This document shows, piece by piece, positions 16,483 through 25,962 of a stretch of 64,000 bases of DNA (position 1 is its first letter; every line of letters begins with the position of its first letter). The stretch lies in the NCBI RefSeq assembly GCF_000758165.1, contig NZ_JNUP01000069.1, forward strand, positions 1 to 64,000, written 5' to 3'. The notes beneath the pieces were generated by a model. The model had not been told where the DNA came from and ran no database searches. It worked only from the letters and a program-made list of their open reading frames with translations. Source of the DNA: Spirochaeta lutea. GTDB taxonomy: Bacteria > Spirochaetota > Spirochaetia > DSM-27196 > Salinispiraceae. The position numbers were made by a program, and so were the translations under genes.

Positions 16483-18528
16483 ATGAAGCGCATTGCATTA
16501 GCCGTATTCATGGTTCTTCTCCTGGCAGGCGGGCTCAGCGCCCAGCAGGAGACATGGATTGACACCTCAGGATTGCCCCGGGGCATGCTCATTGATGTAA
16601 CCCAGGGACTCATGTACGACGAGTGGGACATTATCTTCCGGTCCCCGGCGGAGCTGTCCAACTACTCCGGCATCGGGGTGTACACCGCCTACGGCAACTA
16701 CGACGACCCCGGGTACACGGTAAATCCCTTTTCTACCACGACCGTAAACACGGGGAATTTCGGTGATTTCCAACTTGGATTCACCACGGATATTCTGGGC
16801 ATGCGGGCAGGTATTCTGGGAGGATTCACCCGGACCACTATCGGTAAAATCACTATCACTGAGGACTTGACACCCTCGGTAAACCCCACCACTAACTGGC
16901 AATACAATAGGACAGTAAATGCCGACGGAGAGCCCGACGGAACCGCCGACTACAGCTATACCCAAGCCATAGATGTTTCCAACTTTAGTCAGAATCACTC
17001 TAACAAATGGATCCTCGGACTGGACCTGGGCCCCATCGGTGCCAGCCTGCTCTTTAGTCACAGCGATGTCCGGGAGTTTATGGGCGGAACCACCTCCTAC
17101 ACCTGGACCAAGGGATCAGACAACGATTTTACCACCCCCAATGACCAGATAACATCCTTTACCACCGAGTACGGCGGTAATGAGGGGAAAAACGTTGTGG
17201 TAAGCGATACCGGAAGTTGGGATCTCATGATTTTAGGGGATCTGCCCCTGAGCCTCTTCGGGGAAGGAACCCCGGTTACCGCAAGCCTCGAGATTGGCTA
17301 CGAACCCAACAGCCCCAGCGATATGCCGGTTACCACCACCCTGACCACTACAAACGTTACCGGGGCTGCCAACGCCGAACAGAACAGCACCCTGACAGTA
17401 ACCTCCAGCACATTAGATCTCTTGGGCGACGCCAAAACATTTGGAGGTAACCCCGGTACTATTCCTCCTCCAGTTGAGTGGATCGATAGTATATTCAGTG
17501 TTGTGGATGCTACCCGGGACGAGGCTAGCCTTCTTGCCCTTGCTGATAGTGGTCTCGCTAAACAGCGTGCCCAGAATCCCGCCGAGTCAGCCGGAGGCAC
17601 CTTCAGCCTGGGTATTAATGCCAAAATGGATCCCCGGTTCTCCCTCTCGGAGATTGTGGCCCTGCGAACCCGGGCCGGTATCGGCTACTCCATCGCCAGC
17701 GGCGAAACCACCACAAATGAGTCCTACAGCATCAGCCTGGATCTAGCCAACGGCGCAGCGGACCTTTCCAGCTACACAAATAGCAGTACCAAGACCGCCA
17801 AGGATACCATTATTACCAACACCTTGAATCCCGAACTTGCAGGTATTTTGGAATTTACCACAGCCAACGACCGCCTGGCTCTGAGCACCGGGCTGGTATA
17901 CCACCCTACCTTCGAATTCGAGGCAACCACAAAGGCGAATGAGGTTACCACCACCAACTACAGCTGGACCGATGCCACCAACACCGATCCCGATGCTGTA
18001 GCAGCCACCACTGCAAACAATATTGAAACTCGAGCAGCCCAGGGAAGCGCGGTTGTAACCGAAACCACTGTCTTCGCCGATAAAGATACCCACAACACCT
18101 ACGAGCAAACCCTGACCATTCCTGTGGGAGTGCGCCTGGACATCGTACCCCAGAAGTTCCAGCTCTTCGGGGGCTACCGCTTGGACCACACCGCAACCAC
18201 TCATGTGTACACCGCAGCAGGTTCTACTACCACAACGGTAACTACCGTAAACAATGTCGCCGGCACCACGGTAAGTCCCGATCCGGCGGATACTGCGGTT
18301 AGCACGACCAAGGATGAGGTAACCACCCAAAAGACCACCAGCACCTGGACAGGCTCCATGGACTTTATGCTCCGCTGGATGCCCCTGGAGAACATGACCA
18401 TCGACCTGATCGGTACCGGGATTATGAACGCCCTGAATTTTGATTTTCTCGGCGGAAACACTGGGAACAATGTGAACTTCGATAGAATTCTCTCTAACCT
18501 CCGACTGAGCGTTTCCTTCCGCTTCTAA
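16483..18528 (+). CDS. Large Thr/Asn-rich outer membrane beta-barrel protein
   Basis: A 681-residue exported protein: signal peptide (about 20 residues, ending LSAQQ) and a body of amphipathic strands (LGLDLGPIGASLLF, VGVRLDIVPQKFQLFGGYRL) closing with NLRLSVSFRF, whose terminal Phe is the classic BAM-recognised barrel end. Long stretches rich in Thr, Asn, Ser and Asp (for example around 270-310, 500-540 and 580-620) are likely surface loops. Strong promoter and ribosome site suggest high expression. Function unknown; an abundant porin or surface protein is plausible. Flanked by terminators on both sides, so monocistronic. Confidence 0.75.
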   Translation: MKRIALAVFMVLLLAGGLSAQQETWIDTSGLPRGMLIDVTQGLMYDEWDIIFRSPAELSNYSGIGVYTAYGNYDDPGYTVNPFSTTTVNTGNFGDFQLGFTTDILGMRAGILGGFTRTTIGKITITEDLTPSVNPTTNWQYNRTVNADGEPDGTADYSYTQAIDVSNFSQNHSNKWILGLDLGPIGASLLFSHSDVREFMGGTTSYTWTKGSDNDFTTPNDQITSFTTEYGGNEGKNVVVSDTGSWDLMILGDLPLSLFGEGTPVTASLEIGYEPNSPSDMPVTTTLTTTNVTGAANAEQNSTLTVTSSTLDLLGDAKTFGGNPGTIPPPVEWIDSIFSVVDATRDEASLLALADSGLAKQRAQNPAESAGGTFSLGINAKMDPRFSLSEIVALRTRAGIGYSIASGETTTNESYSISLDLANGAADLSSYTNSSTKTAKDTIITNTLNPELAGILEFTTANDRLALSTGLVYHPTFEFEATTKANEVTTTNYSWTDATNTDPDAVAATTANNIETRAAQGSAVVTETTVFADKDTHNTYEQTLTIPVGVRLDIVPQKFQLFGGYRLDHTATTHVYTAAGSTTTTVTTVNNVAGTTVSPDPADTAVSTTKDEVTTQKTTSTWTGSMDFMLRWMPLENMTIDLIGTGIMNALNFDFLGGNTGNNVNFDRILSNLRLSVSFRF

Positions 18529-18558
18529 GCAGGGTTCTTAGAGAACACGGAAGACACC

Positions 18559-18589
18559 AACCGGCAGAGCAATCTGCCGGTTTTTTTTG
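18559..18589 (+). terminator. Rho-independent terminator
   Basis: AACCGGCAGA, a 4-nt loop, TCTGCCGG and a run of eight T. A palindromic repeat copy starts immediately downstream. Confidence 0.92.
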
Positions 18590-18591
18590 TC

Positions 18592-18694
18592 GTGTGCAAA
18601 AGGTTGTAAACAACACCAGATATAGCAGCTCCAGCCGAGGGGCACACCACAGGTAGCGGCGTCAGCACCGAAAGTTACAACCTTTTGCGCACTA
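18592..18694 (+). repeat. Dispersed palindromic repeat, copy 3 (103 bp)
   Basis: Begins GTGTGCAAAAGGTTGTAAAC, holds CACCAGATATAGC, and ends AAAGTTACAACCTTTTGCGCACTA-like. The left TA end is changed to CG. The outer arms remain complementary. Confidence 0.82.
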
Positions 18695-18780
18695 AGCAAA
18701 GATTTTGGATCTTCCTGAGTGTTATAGATACCTGGACCTTGCTCCGCAAACCAGGGACAGCCGCCCCCCAAGGAATGCGC

Positions 18781-20091
18781 CTAGGAGCCGGACTGGTAGG
18801 TGTAGGAAGCCGGGGCCTGGATGGTTTGCAGAGATTCCAATGCAATACCGGTGAGGTGCTGGGCCTGCCAGATTTGGGACAGGATGCCCGGCAGGGATAG
18901 ACTGGGAACGGTCATGGTGATGCGTTCCCGGGCGGCATTGCTGGTGCGGGAGCCGGGGAGCAGGCTGTGGGGGCCCAGGCGGGAGTACCGGGCGGTGGTG
19001 GCTCCCGGAGCGCCGGCGGACATGGCGGCCTGGACGAAGGCCGAGCCCTTGCCCTCCTCGCAGATGAAGCTGACCTCGGATCCGGCACCCCGAATCTGCA
19101 GGCCCTCGCTGCCCGGGGAGCGTACCCGGCGGCGCCAGGCGGTCCCGCCGTTGAGCTGGTCCAGGGTGGCGATGATCTGATCCAGGCTGGCGGCACGGCT
19201 CTGGTAGCCGATCTGTACCCGGGTATCCGGTAGGGCCTGGTAGACCGGCACGGCGTAGAGAAAGCCCTGGCCGGGACGGTTGAGCCGGGCGATTTCCACA
19301 CACTGGCTGATTACGGCTTCTTGATCCATCTCGGGAATCAACACCTGGACTATTTCCTTATCGTTGGGAACGGTAATCCGCAATAGGCCCAGGCGATCCC
19401 GGAAGCCGGTTCCGGCTCCCAGAGTAACCAGAGGCACGGAGGTTCCCAGATCCAGCATGACCCGGGCAAGACGTTCCCCGCTGCCGGGCATGGACAGAAT
19501 ACAGGTGAGCAGGCTCAGACCGCCCAGACTCCCGGGCAGGTGCTGCACCGGATCCGGGCGGCCGGCAGCCCGGGCTGGGCCGGTTTTGTCGGCTCCTGGG
19601 GCGGTTGCGCCGGGTCCGGGGGGGCCTGGGTTTTGGAAGGCATCCGTATTGGGGGTCTGGGGGGATTGGGCGGAGCGACCCGGGGCCCGGTCGGCAGGTT
19701 CTGCAGGGGCTATGGGGCCAAGCGCCCCGGCGGAGGGAACATCCAGGGGAAGGTACTCCTTGGCGTGTTGCAGATAGAGGCTGCCCCGGCCGGGGATGGA
19801 GAGGTCAAGGTGCTGGTAGAGGCCGGCCAGGAGGTCGGGGCTGTCCTGGGGTTTGAGGATGCAGGTGAAGACGTCCGAGGGACTGTCATCCAGGCGGGAT
19901 AGTACGCCGGGCAGCAGGCGGCGCTTATGCACCCGCCGGCGGACTACCCTGCCGCTTTGTTGGTAGAGCAGGTGAATCCCCCTGGAACGAAGCCAGGATG
20001 CGGCCTCGGATCCGGCCCGGTGGTTGGTAAAGAGGGTCAGGCGGTGGACCGGGGAGGGCTCGGGGAGCTGGGGGGCAAGGGAATCAAGCAT
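18781..20091 (-). CDS. Multidomain P-II-like signalling protein partnered with DUF1538
   Basis: A 436-residue soluble protein. Residues about 15-115 and 190-290 each look like a P-II/GlnB ferredoxin-like domain: a first beta-alpha unit, then a second strand-helix ending in the GxG-strand (TCILKPQDSPDLLAGLY to GRGSLYLQ; EIVQVLIPEMDQEAVI to PGQGFLYAVPVYQ). Residues about 305-430 may be a third, degenerate unit. A Pro/Ala/Gly-rich linker joins domains one and two (about 118-188). No GlnB uridylylation tyrosine motif is evident. The start overlaps the stop of the DUF1538 gene by 8 nt, so the proteins are probably made together, and the P-II-like part likely controls that membrane protein as GlnK controls AmtB. 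The ligand is unknown. Confidence 0.6.
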   Translation of the reverse strand: MLDSLAPQLPEPSPVHRLTLFTNHRAGSEAASWLRSRGIHLLYQQSGRVVRRRVHKRRLLPGVLSRLDDSPSDVFTCILKPQDSPDLLAGLYQHLDLSIPGRGSLYLQHAKEYLPLDVPSAGALGPIAPAEPADRAPGRSAQSPQTPNTDAFQNPGPPGPGATAPGADKTGPARAAGRPDPVQHLPGSLGGLSLLTCILSMPGSGERLARVMLDLGTSVPLVTLGAGTGFRDRLGLLRITVPNDKEIVQVLIPEMDQEAVISQCVEIARLNRPGQGFLYAVPVYQALPDTRVQIGYQSRAASLDQIIATLDQLNGGTAWRRRVRSPGSEGLQIRGAGSEVSFICEEGKGSAFVQAAMSAGAPGATTARYSRLGPHSLLPGSRTSNAARERITMTVPSLSLPGILSQIWQAQHLTGIALESLQTIQAPASYTYQSGS

Positions 20092-22066
20092 GGGGAACCT
20101 CCTCGGTTTCTGCCAGGATGGCGCGGCGGCGGATCCGGGCCAGGATTCCGTAGAGCAGAACGGTAATGACGGGGCAGAGGGAGGCCAGGGCCAGGATGCC
20201 GAAGCCGTCGGAGACCCCGAGGGCGGTGCCGATGCCCAGACCGAGGGAGAGGACCAGAGGTACTGTTACCGGTCCGGTGGTAACACCCCCGGCGTCCCAG
20301 GCGATGCCGACGAAATCATCCTCGCTGAAAAGGGTCAGAATCAGGGCCAGGCCGTAGCCGGGCAGCAGCAGGTTCAAGAGGGGTATGGCGTACACAATCC
20401 GAAGCACCCCCAGAACCAGTCCGAACCCCACACCCAGAGAGACCACGGCGATAATCGCCTTGGCCCGGAGGGTACCGACAGTCATGGTTTCCACGGTTTT
20501 ACCCATGGCCGCCAGGGCGGGCTCAGCCAGGGTGGAACCGTAGCCCAACCCGAAGGCGAAGACCAACACCACCCCCAGCCCCCAAACCGCCGGGGGCAGC
20601 CCCAGGGGAATCTGGGCGGGTACGATGAGTTCGTAGAGCCCCAGGGAACGGTTATGATTCTCTTCCCGGTAGGGGTATACCTCCGTGCCCCCCGCACCGT
20701 GAATAATAACGAGCTGCTGGGGCTCGCCCTGGGGGGTGTAGCCCCGGACCACTGAGGTCTCGTCGAAATTACGCAGGGTACGCTGGACCGCCGGGGCCGG
20801 ATCAAGCTGCTCGGGCAGACGCCGACCGATCTCATCACCCAGGGGCGAGAGCCCCAGAAGAATTCCGCTGGTAACCAGGACAAGCCCGAGGAAGGAAAGC
20901 ACAATCCCCAGAGCCACCTCGTCCAGGTAGCGGGTCCGCTCCCGGAGCACCAAAAACAGCAGCAGACTCAGCACCCCCGCCAGGGGCAGGATGGCCCGGG
21001 CGGCTCCCCGGAGTTCCGTGCCGAGCAGCCCCAGGACGGCGCCACGGCTCTCCGCCGATTTGGGAATTGCAGCAGGGCGGTCGGCATACTGAGAGGATTC
21101 GCCCGGCGAATTCTGGGTTTGGGTTTGGGTTTGGGATGATTCCAATGCCAGGGCATAGTAGTGCCGGCCCTGGGGGGTACCCCGGTTTTCCAGGAGCTCG
21201 GGCAGCCGGTCCGAAGAAATAAGCCGGACCCGGCCGTCGAGAACCCCTTGAATAAAATCCTCCTCGGTGGAGGGGGCGGGCATGCCGGGGGAAAGGGCCA
21301 GGCCGAAGATGAGCACCGCCAGAACCGGCAGGGCGGAGGCCAGCATGACAACCCCAAAGCCCCCGGCGCTGCCCTGACCGGAGCCCCGGAACCGGGAAAC
21401 CCCCATACCGAGAGCCAGAATCAGGGGGACGGTAACAACCCCGGTGGTAACCGCCCCGGAGTCCCAGGCAAGGCCCACGATCTGATCGCCCCCGGGCTGC
21501 CGGGCGGCAAACCAGGAAAGCACCAGAACCAGAGGCATGAGAATCACCACAAAAGGCTTTAAGGAAAGGAAAAAATAGAAGCGCAGCATCCCCAGGGCAA
21601 CCGCCAAGCCCACCCCCGCTCCGATAACCAGGGACAGCTCCAGGGAGTAGCGCTCCAGGAGGGCGAAAAGGAGGGGGGAATCCCAGGGGGTAATAGCGCT
21701 GCCCGCGGTCCGCAGGGCCGAGATGGCAGGCTCGGCCAGGGTGGCCCCCACACCGAGCACCAGGGAGAAGGCTAGCACCGCCGCCAATCCGCCCCGGACC
21801 GGCAGAGTCAACCCGATGCGCTCTCCCAGGGGCATGAGGCCCAGGAAGATGCCCTCGAGAAAGAGGGTAAGCCCCAGAATGACGAAGCCGAGTCCCAGGG
21901 CCAGGAGCCCGGCGTTAACCAGGGGGGCCCGGAAAATGAGCACCTGGAACACCAGGAGGTAGGCGACGATAAAAAAGGTGGACCGAATCTGCTCGGCCAA
22001 TTTGGTCCGCAGATAGGTGCCCACCATTCGAAGCGCCACAGGGGGCGCTATGGAAATTCGGTTCAT
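20084..22066 (-). CDS. Duplicated DUF1538 integral membrane protein (putative transporter)
   Basis: About 660 residues with some 12 or more membrane segments in two homologous halves. Each half carries LxLMPLGExIG or LGLSPLGDEIG, then GATLAEPAISAL or GSTLAEPALAAMG, then the re-entrant-looking WDSGAVTTGVVTVPLILALG or WDAGGVTTGPVTVPLVLSLG. These are DUF1538 hallmarks, and the duplication with inverted signatures resembles two-fold transporters. A soluble insert (about residues 270-350) lies between the halves. The ATG at 22066 has AGGT 5 nt upstream; a longer start at 22093 is possible. It overlaps the P-II-like gene downstream. The substrate is unknown. Confidence 0.8.
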   Translation of the reverse strand: MNRISIAPPVALRMVGTYLRTKLAEQIRSTFFIVAYLLVFQVLIFRAPLVNAGLLALGLGFVILGLTLFLEGIFLGLMPLGERIGLTLPVRGGLAAVLAFSLVLGVGATLAEPAISALRTAGSAITPWDSPLLFALLERYSLELSLVIGAGVGLAVALGMLRFYFFLSLKPFVVILMPLVLVLSWFAARQPGGDQIVGLAWDSGAVTTGVVTVPLILALGMGVSRFRGSGQGSAGGFGVVMLASALPVLAVLIFGLALSPGMPAPSTEEDFIQGVLDGRVRLISSDRLPELLENRGTPQGRHYYALALESSQTQTQTQNSPGESSQYADRPAAIPKSAESRGAVLGLLGTELRGAARAILPLAGVLSLLLFLVLRERTRYLDEVALGIVLSFLGLVLVTSGILLGLSPLGDEIGRRLPEQLDPAPAVQRTLRNFDETSVVRGYTPQGEPQQLVIIHGAGGTEVYPYREENHNRSLGLYELIVPAQIPLGLPPAVWGLGVVLVFAFGLGYGSTLAEPALAAMGKTVETMTVGTLRAKAIIAVVSLGVGFGLVLGVLRIVYAIPLLNLLLPGYGLALILTLFSEDDFVGIAWDAGGVTTGPVTVPLVLSLGLGIGTALGVSDGFGILALASLCPVITVLLYGILARIRRRAILAETEEVPHA

Positions 22067-22367
22067 GGTTACCTGCCAAAATGTTATGCGCATATCCTCG
22101 TTGCGCCGGTACCTACGAGCCGGAGGCCGGTGCCGGCCAGAAATACCCTAGAGCCTCACTGCGCACTAGGCATTCTGTTTAAGTTCGGCCTCATTGTACA
22201 CTCTTCAGGGGGTATGGGCCAGAGGATGGTGGTGAAGGTAGGTTGAGTGAGGAGGCTTCCTCACTCCAGGGTGGGAATAGAGTCGATATCGCGTTTGAAC
22301 CACTAATTTGCAGCTTGTCTCATTTTCATTTGATCATCTATACACCAATATTGGTTACTAATTTTCT
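22067..22367. other. Intergenic region with hairpin and operator-like site
   Basis: No gene is supported. It holds GCGCACTA at 22161-22168 (possible remnant of the palindromic repeat end), a perfect 9-bp hairpin GAGTGAGGA/TCCTCACTC at 22245-22266 without a T run, and the ACCAATATTGGT palindrome at 22344. It separates two minus-strand genes, so it should contain the DUF1538 promoter, which I could not place. Confidence 0.5.
22344..22355. promoter_or_regulatory. Candidate operator, ACCAATATTGGT palindrome
   Basis: Perfect 12-bp palindrome 12 bp beyond the stop of the Wzi-like gene and about 280 bp upstream of the DUF1538 start. Identical to the site before wecA at 32151. Confidence 0.4.
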
Positions 22368-24122
22368 CTACCACCGTACCTCGAGATCAAACACAAAGAA
22401 ATGGCTCAATCTGGATTCCCCGGATATGAGTCCAGCATTGGTAATGGATTCCAGGGTGTAACCGATCCCTGACGTAAACTGAGGAAGACGAGGCTTGAAA
22501 TCCGAGTCGGGAGCCTTGGCTGATGCCCCGGACTTCTGCCACGGAGGACTAGTCAGGTCCAGATCCCAGCGGGCGGTGATGCCCAATTGACGGGTGTACT
22601 CCAGGATATCCTGGGTTAAAAATCGGGTGTATGGTTGGCCGGTGGGATCGGTGTAAGGGGGCTGAAAGGTGGCAGTTTTTCCCTCGGAGCCGCCGTAGCC
22701 GGGATCAAAGATGGTACCAGTGGCCGTTGCGGGATCAATGTCTTGACCGGTGCTGGCATTTCCGTGGCGGTGCTGCTCCAGGCTCAGGCCGAGACGCAGG
22801 CCGGTTAGCGGTTCAGCGTCCACGGCGAGGCGGAAGCGGTCCGAGTTGGGAGGCAATCCCGTGGCCATATTGGAGCCTGCGTGGGTATAATTGGTGTAGT
22901 TCATGTTGGTCAGCCATGCTTCGGTTTGACCGGGGGTATCCGGATTACGGTGGGAATACATATAGGGCATGACGGCGGTATAGTCGAAGGCAACCCGGCG
23001 CAATACCGGAATGTTCACAGCTCCCGGTGCCCACTGGATACCGGTTTGAAGGCTTAGCTTCAGTTTCGTATTGAAATTAAACTTCACTACCTCGTTAAAA
23101 TCCACATCATCCGCGAATACCTGGAAAGGAAGCCGCAATCCGAGACCGGGATGGAAGGTTGCCGACACTCCGAGCAGGGAGTTATCGCTAAACCCTACAA
23201 TACCCTGAGATAAAAAGAGACTGGAAACAGGCACGAAGTAACCGGGTTCGAATCGCTCACCATAGACCACAGTCTCCCAGAAACCGAGCTCCAGCCAGGG
23301 CAGGATGCGGGCGTTTACGCTATGCATAACGGTGTGTTTACCGCTGCCCCTGCCAGCGCCGGTATTGGTGGTGGCGGTTATTGGTCTGTAGGTAAAGTTA
23401 TACTCGAAGGTGGGAGTTCGCCACACGTAGCCGAAGCGGATACCGAAGGGGCTTTGGGGGCTGAAGATAATTCCGTCGTGGTCGAAGGGACCAAAGCTCG
23501 ATCGGGTGATGCTGGCGTAGGCATGAAGACTAGGGCTTCCGATGGTCAGATGGCTGGTTACCTGGCTCAGCGCCCAGAGGGTTCGGTCGCCAAGGGTAAT
23601 ATTCGCACCATCGTTAATCCAGTCGCGAGTATGGCGCTGACCTGCAGGAAGGGCATGACCATCCGCACGGTCCACAAGATTCGGGTAGATGCTGGCACTC
23701 AGGTGTACAAGGTCTGCAATGGGCCAAATGATCTGGCCGGCAGCACCCGTTACGGAAAAGTACTGGTTCTCATCGCCCCGGGCGAGACGCTGCTGGGTAA
23801 AGCCGATAAACCGCAAGGGAGCAACCGGATTAAGCAGTGCATCTTTATAGTACGCCATCCGCTGTAGTATAGCGGGGGGAACCGACCCGGCGACCGGCTG
23901 AGCCCCCTCCAAGGCATCATTCAAAAGCCGAACAACATCCTGGGCTGCGTAGGGTCGCATCTGGGGCAAGGGATCAATAAAGCCCGCAAGCTCCCAATCC
24001 CCTAGATCGTCATAGATGGGATCAAATACATCAGAAAGGTTTTGCGCAAACCCGCCTGCAGCAGACAACAGGATAAGGAGTACCGTAAACAGCAGATAAA
24101 GCAGCGATCGTTTCATGGACAT
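22368..24122 (-). CDS. Wzi-like outer membrane protein, paralogue 1
   Basis: A 584-residue exported protein: signal peptide (RSLLYLLFTVLLILLSAAGGFAQ), an N-terminal helical stretch with PLPQMRPYAAQDVVRLLNDAL (about 50-70), then a long beta-barrel ending HFFVFDLEVRW. The layout (short periplasmic helical bundle, then barrel) and the paralogy to the next gene resemble capsule-assembly Wzi proteins, which anchor surface polysaccharide. Similarity is weaker than for the neighbour. No good ribosome site is seen before ATG 24122; ATG 24116 is equally possible. 53 bp separate it from the upstream gene, so they are probably co-transcribed. Confidence 0.6.
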   Translation of the reverse strand: MSMKRSLLYLLFTVLLILLSAAGGFAQNLSDVFDPIYDDLGDWELAGFIDPLPQMRPYAAQDVVRLLNDALEGAQPVAGSVPPAILQRMAYYKDALLNPVAPLRFIGFTQQRLARGDENQYFSVTGAAGQIIWPIADLVHLSASIYPNLVDRADGHALPAGQRHTRDWINDGANITLGDRTLWALSQVTSHLTIGSPSLHAYASITRSSFGPFDHDGIIFSPQSPFGIRFGYVWRTPTFEYNFTYRPITATTNTGAGRGSGKHTVMHSVNARILPWLELGFWETVVYGERFEPGYFVPVSSLFLSQGIVGFSDNSLLGVSATFHPGLGLRLPFQVFADDVDFNEVVKFNFNTKLKLSLQTGIQWAPGAVNIPVLRRVAFDYTAVMPYMYSHRNPDTPGQTEAWLTNMNYTNYTHAGSNMATGLPPNSDRFRLAVDAEPLTGLRLGLSLEQHRHGNASTGQDIDPATATGTIFDPGYGGSEGKTATFQPPYTDPTGQPYTRFLTQDILEYTRQLGITARWDLDLTSPPWQKSGASAKAPDSDFKPRLPQFTSGIGYTLESITNAGLISGESRLSHFFVFDLEVRW

Positions 24123-24175
24123 GAAGATAGCACACCCGAGTGGCCCTTAACAAATACCTTTTACGTACTATACGG

Positions 24176-25864
24176 TTATTTCACCATCCCAATAATCCAC
24201 CTCACCAGACCTCCTACATCGGCCTGCATGCCCAAGCTCCACTCAAACCCCGCCTCGCTCAGCCCCTCCTGATGGCCGGCGTTTTGCAGCCAGGTTCCAA
24301 AAAAACCGGCTTCAACCTGGAGCCAGGGTAGGACATCAGGAGCAGCGGTTAATTCCAGGCCCAAAACCTGACCGTACTCGGGAATACCCGTCGGGGTCCG
24401 CTTTGCCGCCGGCTCTACCCCACGGGCATAGGGTGTGCTGAGAGAATTCTGGCCCAGGGCACGGTGCTCAAAGCTCAGTCCGGCGCTGCCCCAGGCAGGC
24501 AGACGGTAGTCCAGCCGGGCGTACCACACATTGCTGTCCGGACCGTACACAAAACCCAGGGGCAGTTGAACCACCTGTCCGGATTTATAGTTGGAAAGTA
24601 CCCGCCGCCGCCAGGCGAAGGTCTTGAGCAGATTTTCGGATATGTATAAATACGGATCGGTGTGAAAATACTCAACCGTCAGCTCCAGGTCGCCGGCACC
24701 GACATCACCGATTACCAACCCAAGAGGCAGTAATCCCGTACCCCCGGCCACCCACCCGGTTGCGTTGGGAATGGAGGTCGCATTGTATTTTTCTATTTCG
24801 TATGCCGTCTGAATCTGATTGAACATGAACTGCCCGTAGAGACTTACCCAAGGCAGGGGCGCAATGGACAGATCCAAACCAAAGAGGCTGGAGGCAGGCT
24901 TCCAATCGTAGTAGTTATGCATAATCATTACCGGACTAAGAAAACGGAGATCCGGATACGCCCCGCCCCACATGAGTCCCTCGGTAATACCAACCGTTGC
25001 CCGGTCAAAAATACCGAAATCAAAACGGTGGATGAACAGGGTCTTCGAATCCACCAGCTCGTTTTTTCCAAGATTATCCGATGTCGCGGCGGGCCAGACG
25101 GCCAGTTCTGAATCTGAAATGTAGGGGTCAAAACCGATAGCTGCAAAGGTGTAGGTAAACTGGGACCAATACAGGGTAAAGCGCAGATGATCCAGGTACT
25201 CTGGGGACCGGCTCACAAGCAGCTTACTCCGCGCCCCAGGTCCAAGGGTTAGGTCGCCCCGGCCCAGCACAAGCTGCCAGTGCTTGCCCCCAGCAGCGCC
25301 GTAAGCCAAAAATGGAAACTGGACATCATAAAAGGATAGGTCACCGTAGATATTGCTTGCTGGAGCATGATCCTCCACATACCACCGATCCGGCTTTAGC
25401 TCGAACCGGGCATCTATGGCAAAGGATACCAAGCTTCCATCGACAAATGCTCCCATATCCAGCAACACAGGGCTGGTCCGTTTGCCGTAGTCCGTAAGGG
25501 CCGGAATATCGGTATTCGTCCGTCCGGTAAGTTGGGGACTTAGGTAAAAATCCGCCCGGAGTGGATACGCCGGTTGTTCTGGTTTTTCTAGAAGTGATTC
25601 TAATGCCCCTATGAGCTCCCTGGCGTATTCGGATACAGGACTTCCCTTGGCGGTAACCTTGTTCAGGTAGTCCCGGGCTTGAACATACGTATAGGGCCGT
25701 ACAAGGGGCGGCACTGTCATAGCCCGGGCTCGGCTCAGGCTGTCAAGAAGCTGATATACTGGAGAATCCAGAGGAACCAAACGCATATCCTGCTGCCCCC
25801 AGAGTAACAATCCCCCCAGAACATAGAACAACCCACCCAGGAACAATACCCTGAACCTAGCCAT
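24176..25864 (-). CDS. Wzi-like capsule assembly outer membrane protein, paralogue 2
   Basis: A 562-residue exported protein: signal peptide, an N-terminal segment VRPYTYVQARDYLNKV typical for this family, and a barrel with the segment LVLGRGDLTLGPGARSKLLVSRSP followed by HLRFTLYW, which resembles the conserved core of Wzi (a lectin-like outer membrane protein that fixes capsule to the surface). GGGAGG lies 5 nt before the ATG. First of a two-gene unit with paralogue 1. The nearby EPS locus gives the likely polymer. Confidence 0.72.
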   Translation of the reverse strand: MARFRVLFLGGLFYVLGGLLLWGQQDMRLVPLDSPVYQLLDSLSRARAMTVPPLVRPYTYVQARDYLNKVTAKGSPVSEYARELIGALESLLEKPEQPAYPLRADFYLSPQLTGRTNTDIPALTDYGKRTSPVLLDMGAFVDGSLVSFAIDARFELKPDRWYVEDHAPASNIYGDLSFYDVQFPFLAYGAAGGKHWQLVLGRGDLTLGPGARSKLLVSRSPEYLDHLRFTLYWSQFTYTFAAIGFDPYISDSELAVWPAATSDNLGKNELVDSKTLFIHRFDFGIFDRATVGITEGLMWGGAYPDLRFLSPVMIMHNYYDWKPASSLFGLDLSIAPLPWVSLYGQFMFNQIQTAYEIEKYNATSIPNATGWVAGGTGLLPLGLVIGDVGAGDLELTVEYFHTDPYLYISENLLKTFAWRRRVLSNYKSGQVVQLPLGFVYGPDSNVWYARLDYRLPAWGSAGLSFEHRALGQNSLSTPYARGVEPAAKRTPTGIPEYGQVLGLELTAAPDVLPWLQVEAGFFGTWLQNAGHQEGLSEAGFEWSLGMQADVGGLVRWIIGMVK

Positions 25865-25962
25865 GACGCCTCCCTATCCCCTACTTTTTATTTAACAGCT
25901 GTGAATTACACCAGGTGTTGTATGACGCTCCGACCCGGCTCACACCGGCAATTGTACCACAC

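Noticed and set aside
22160-22168. TGCGCACTA as another palindromic repeat copy
   Set aside because: Only nine bases match one end; no inner motif or second arm. At best a remnant.
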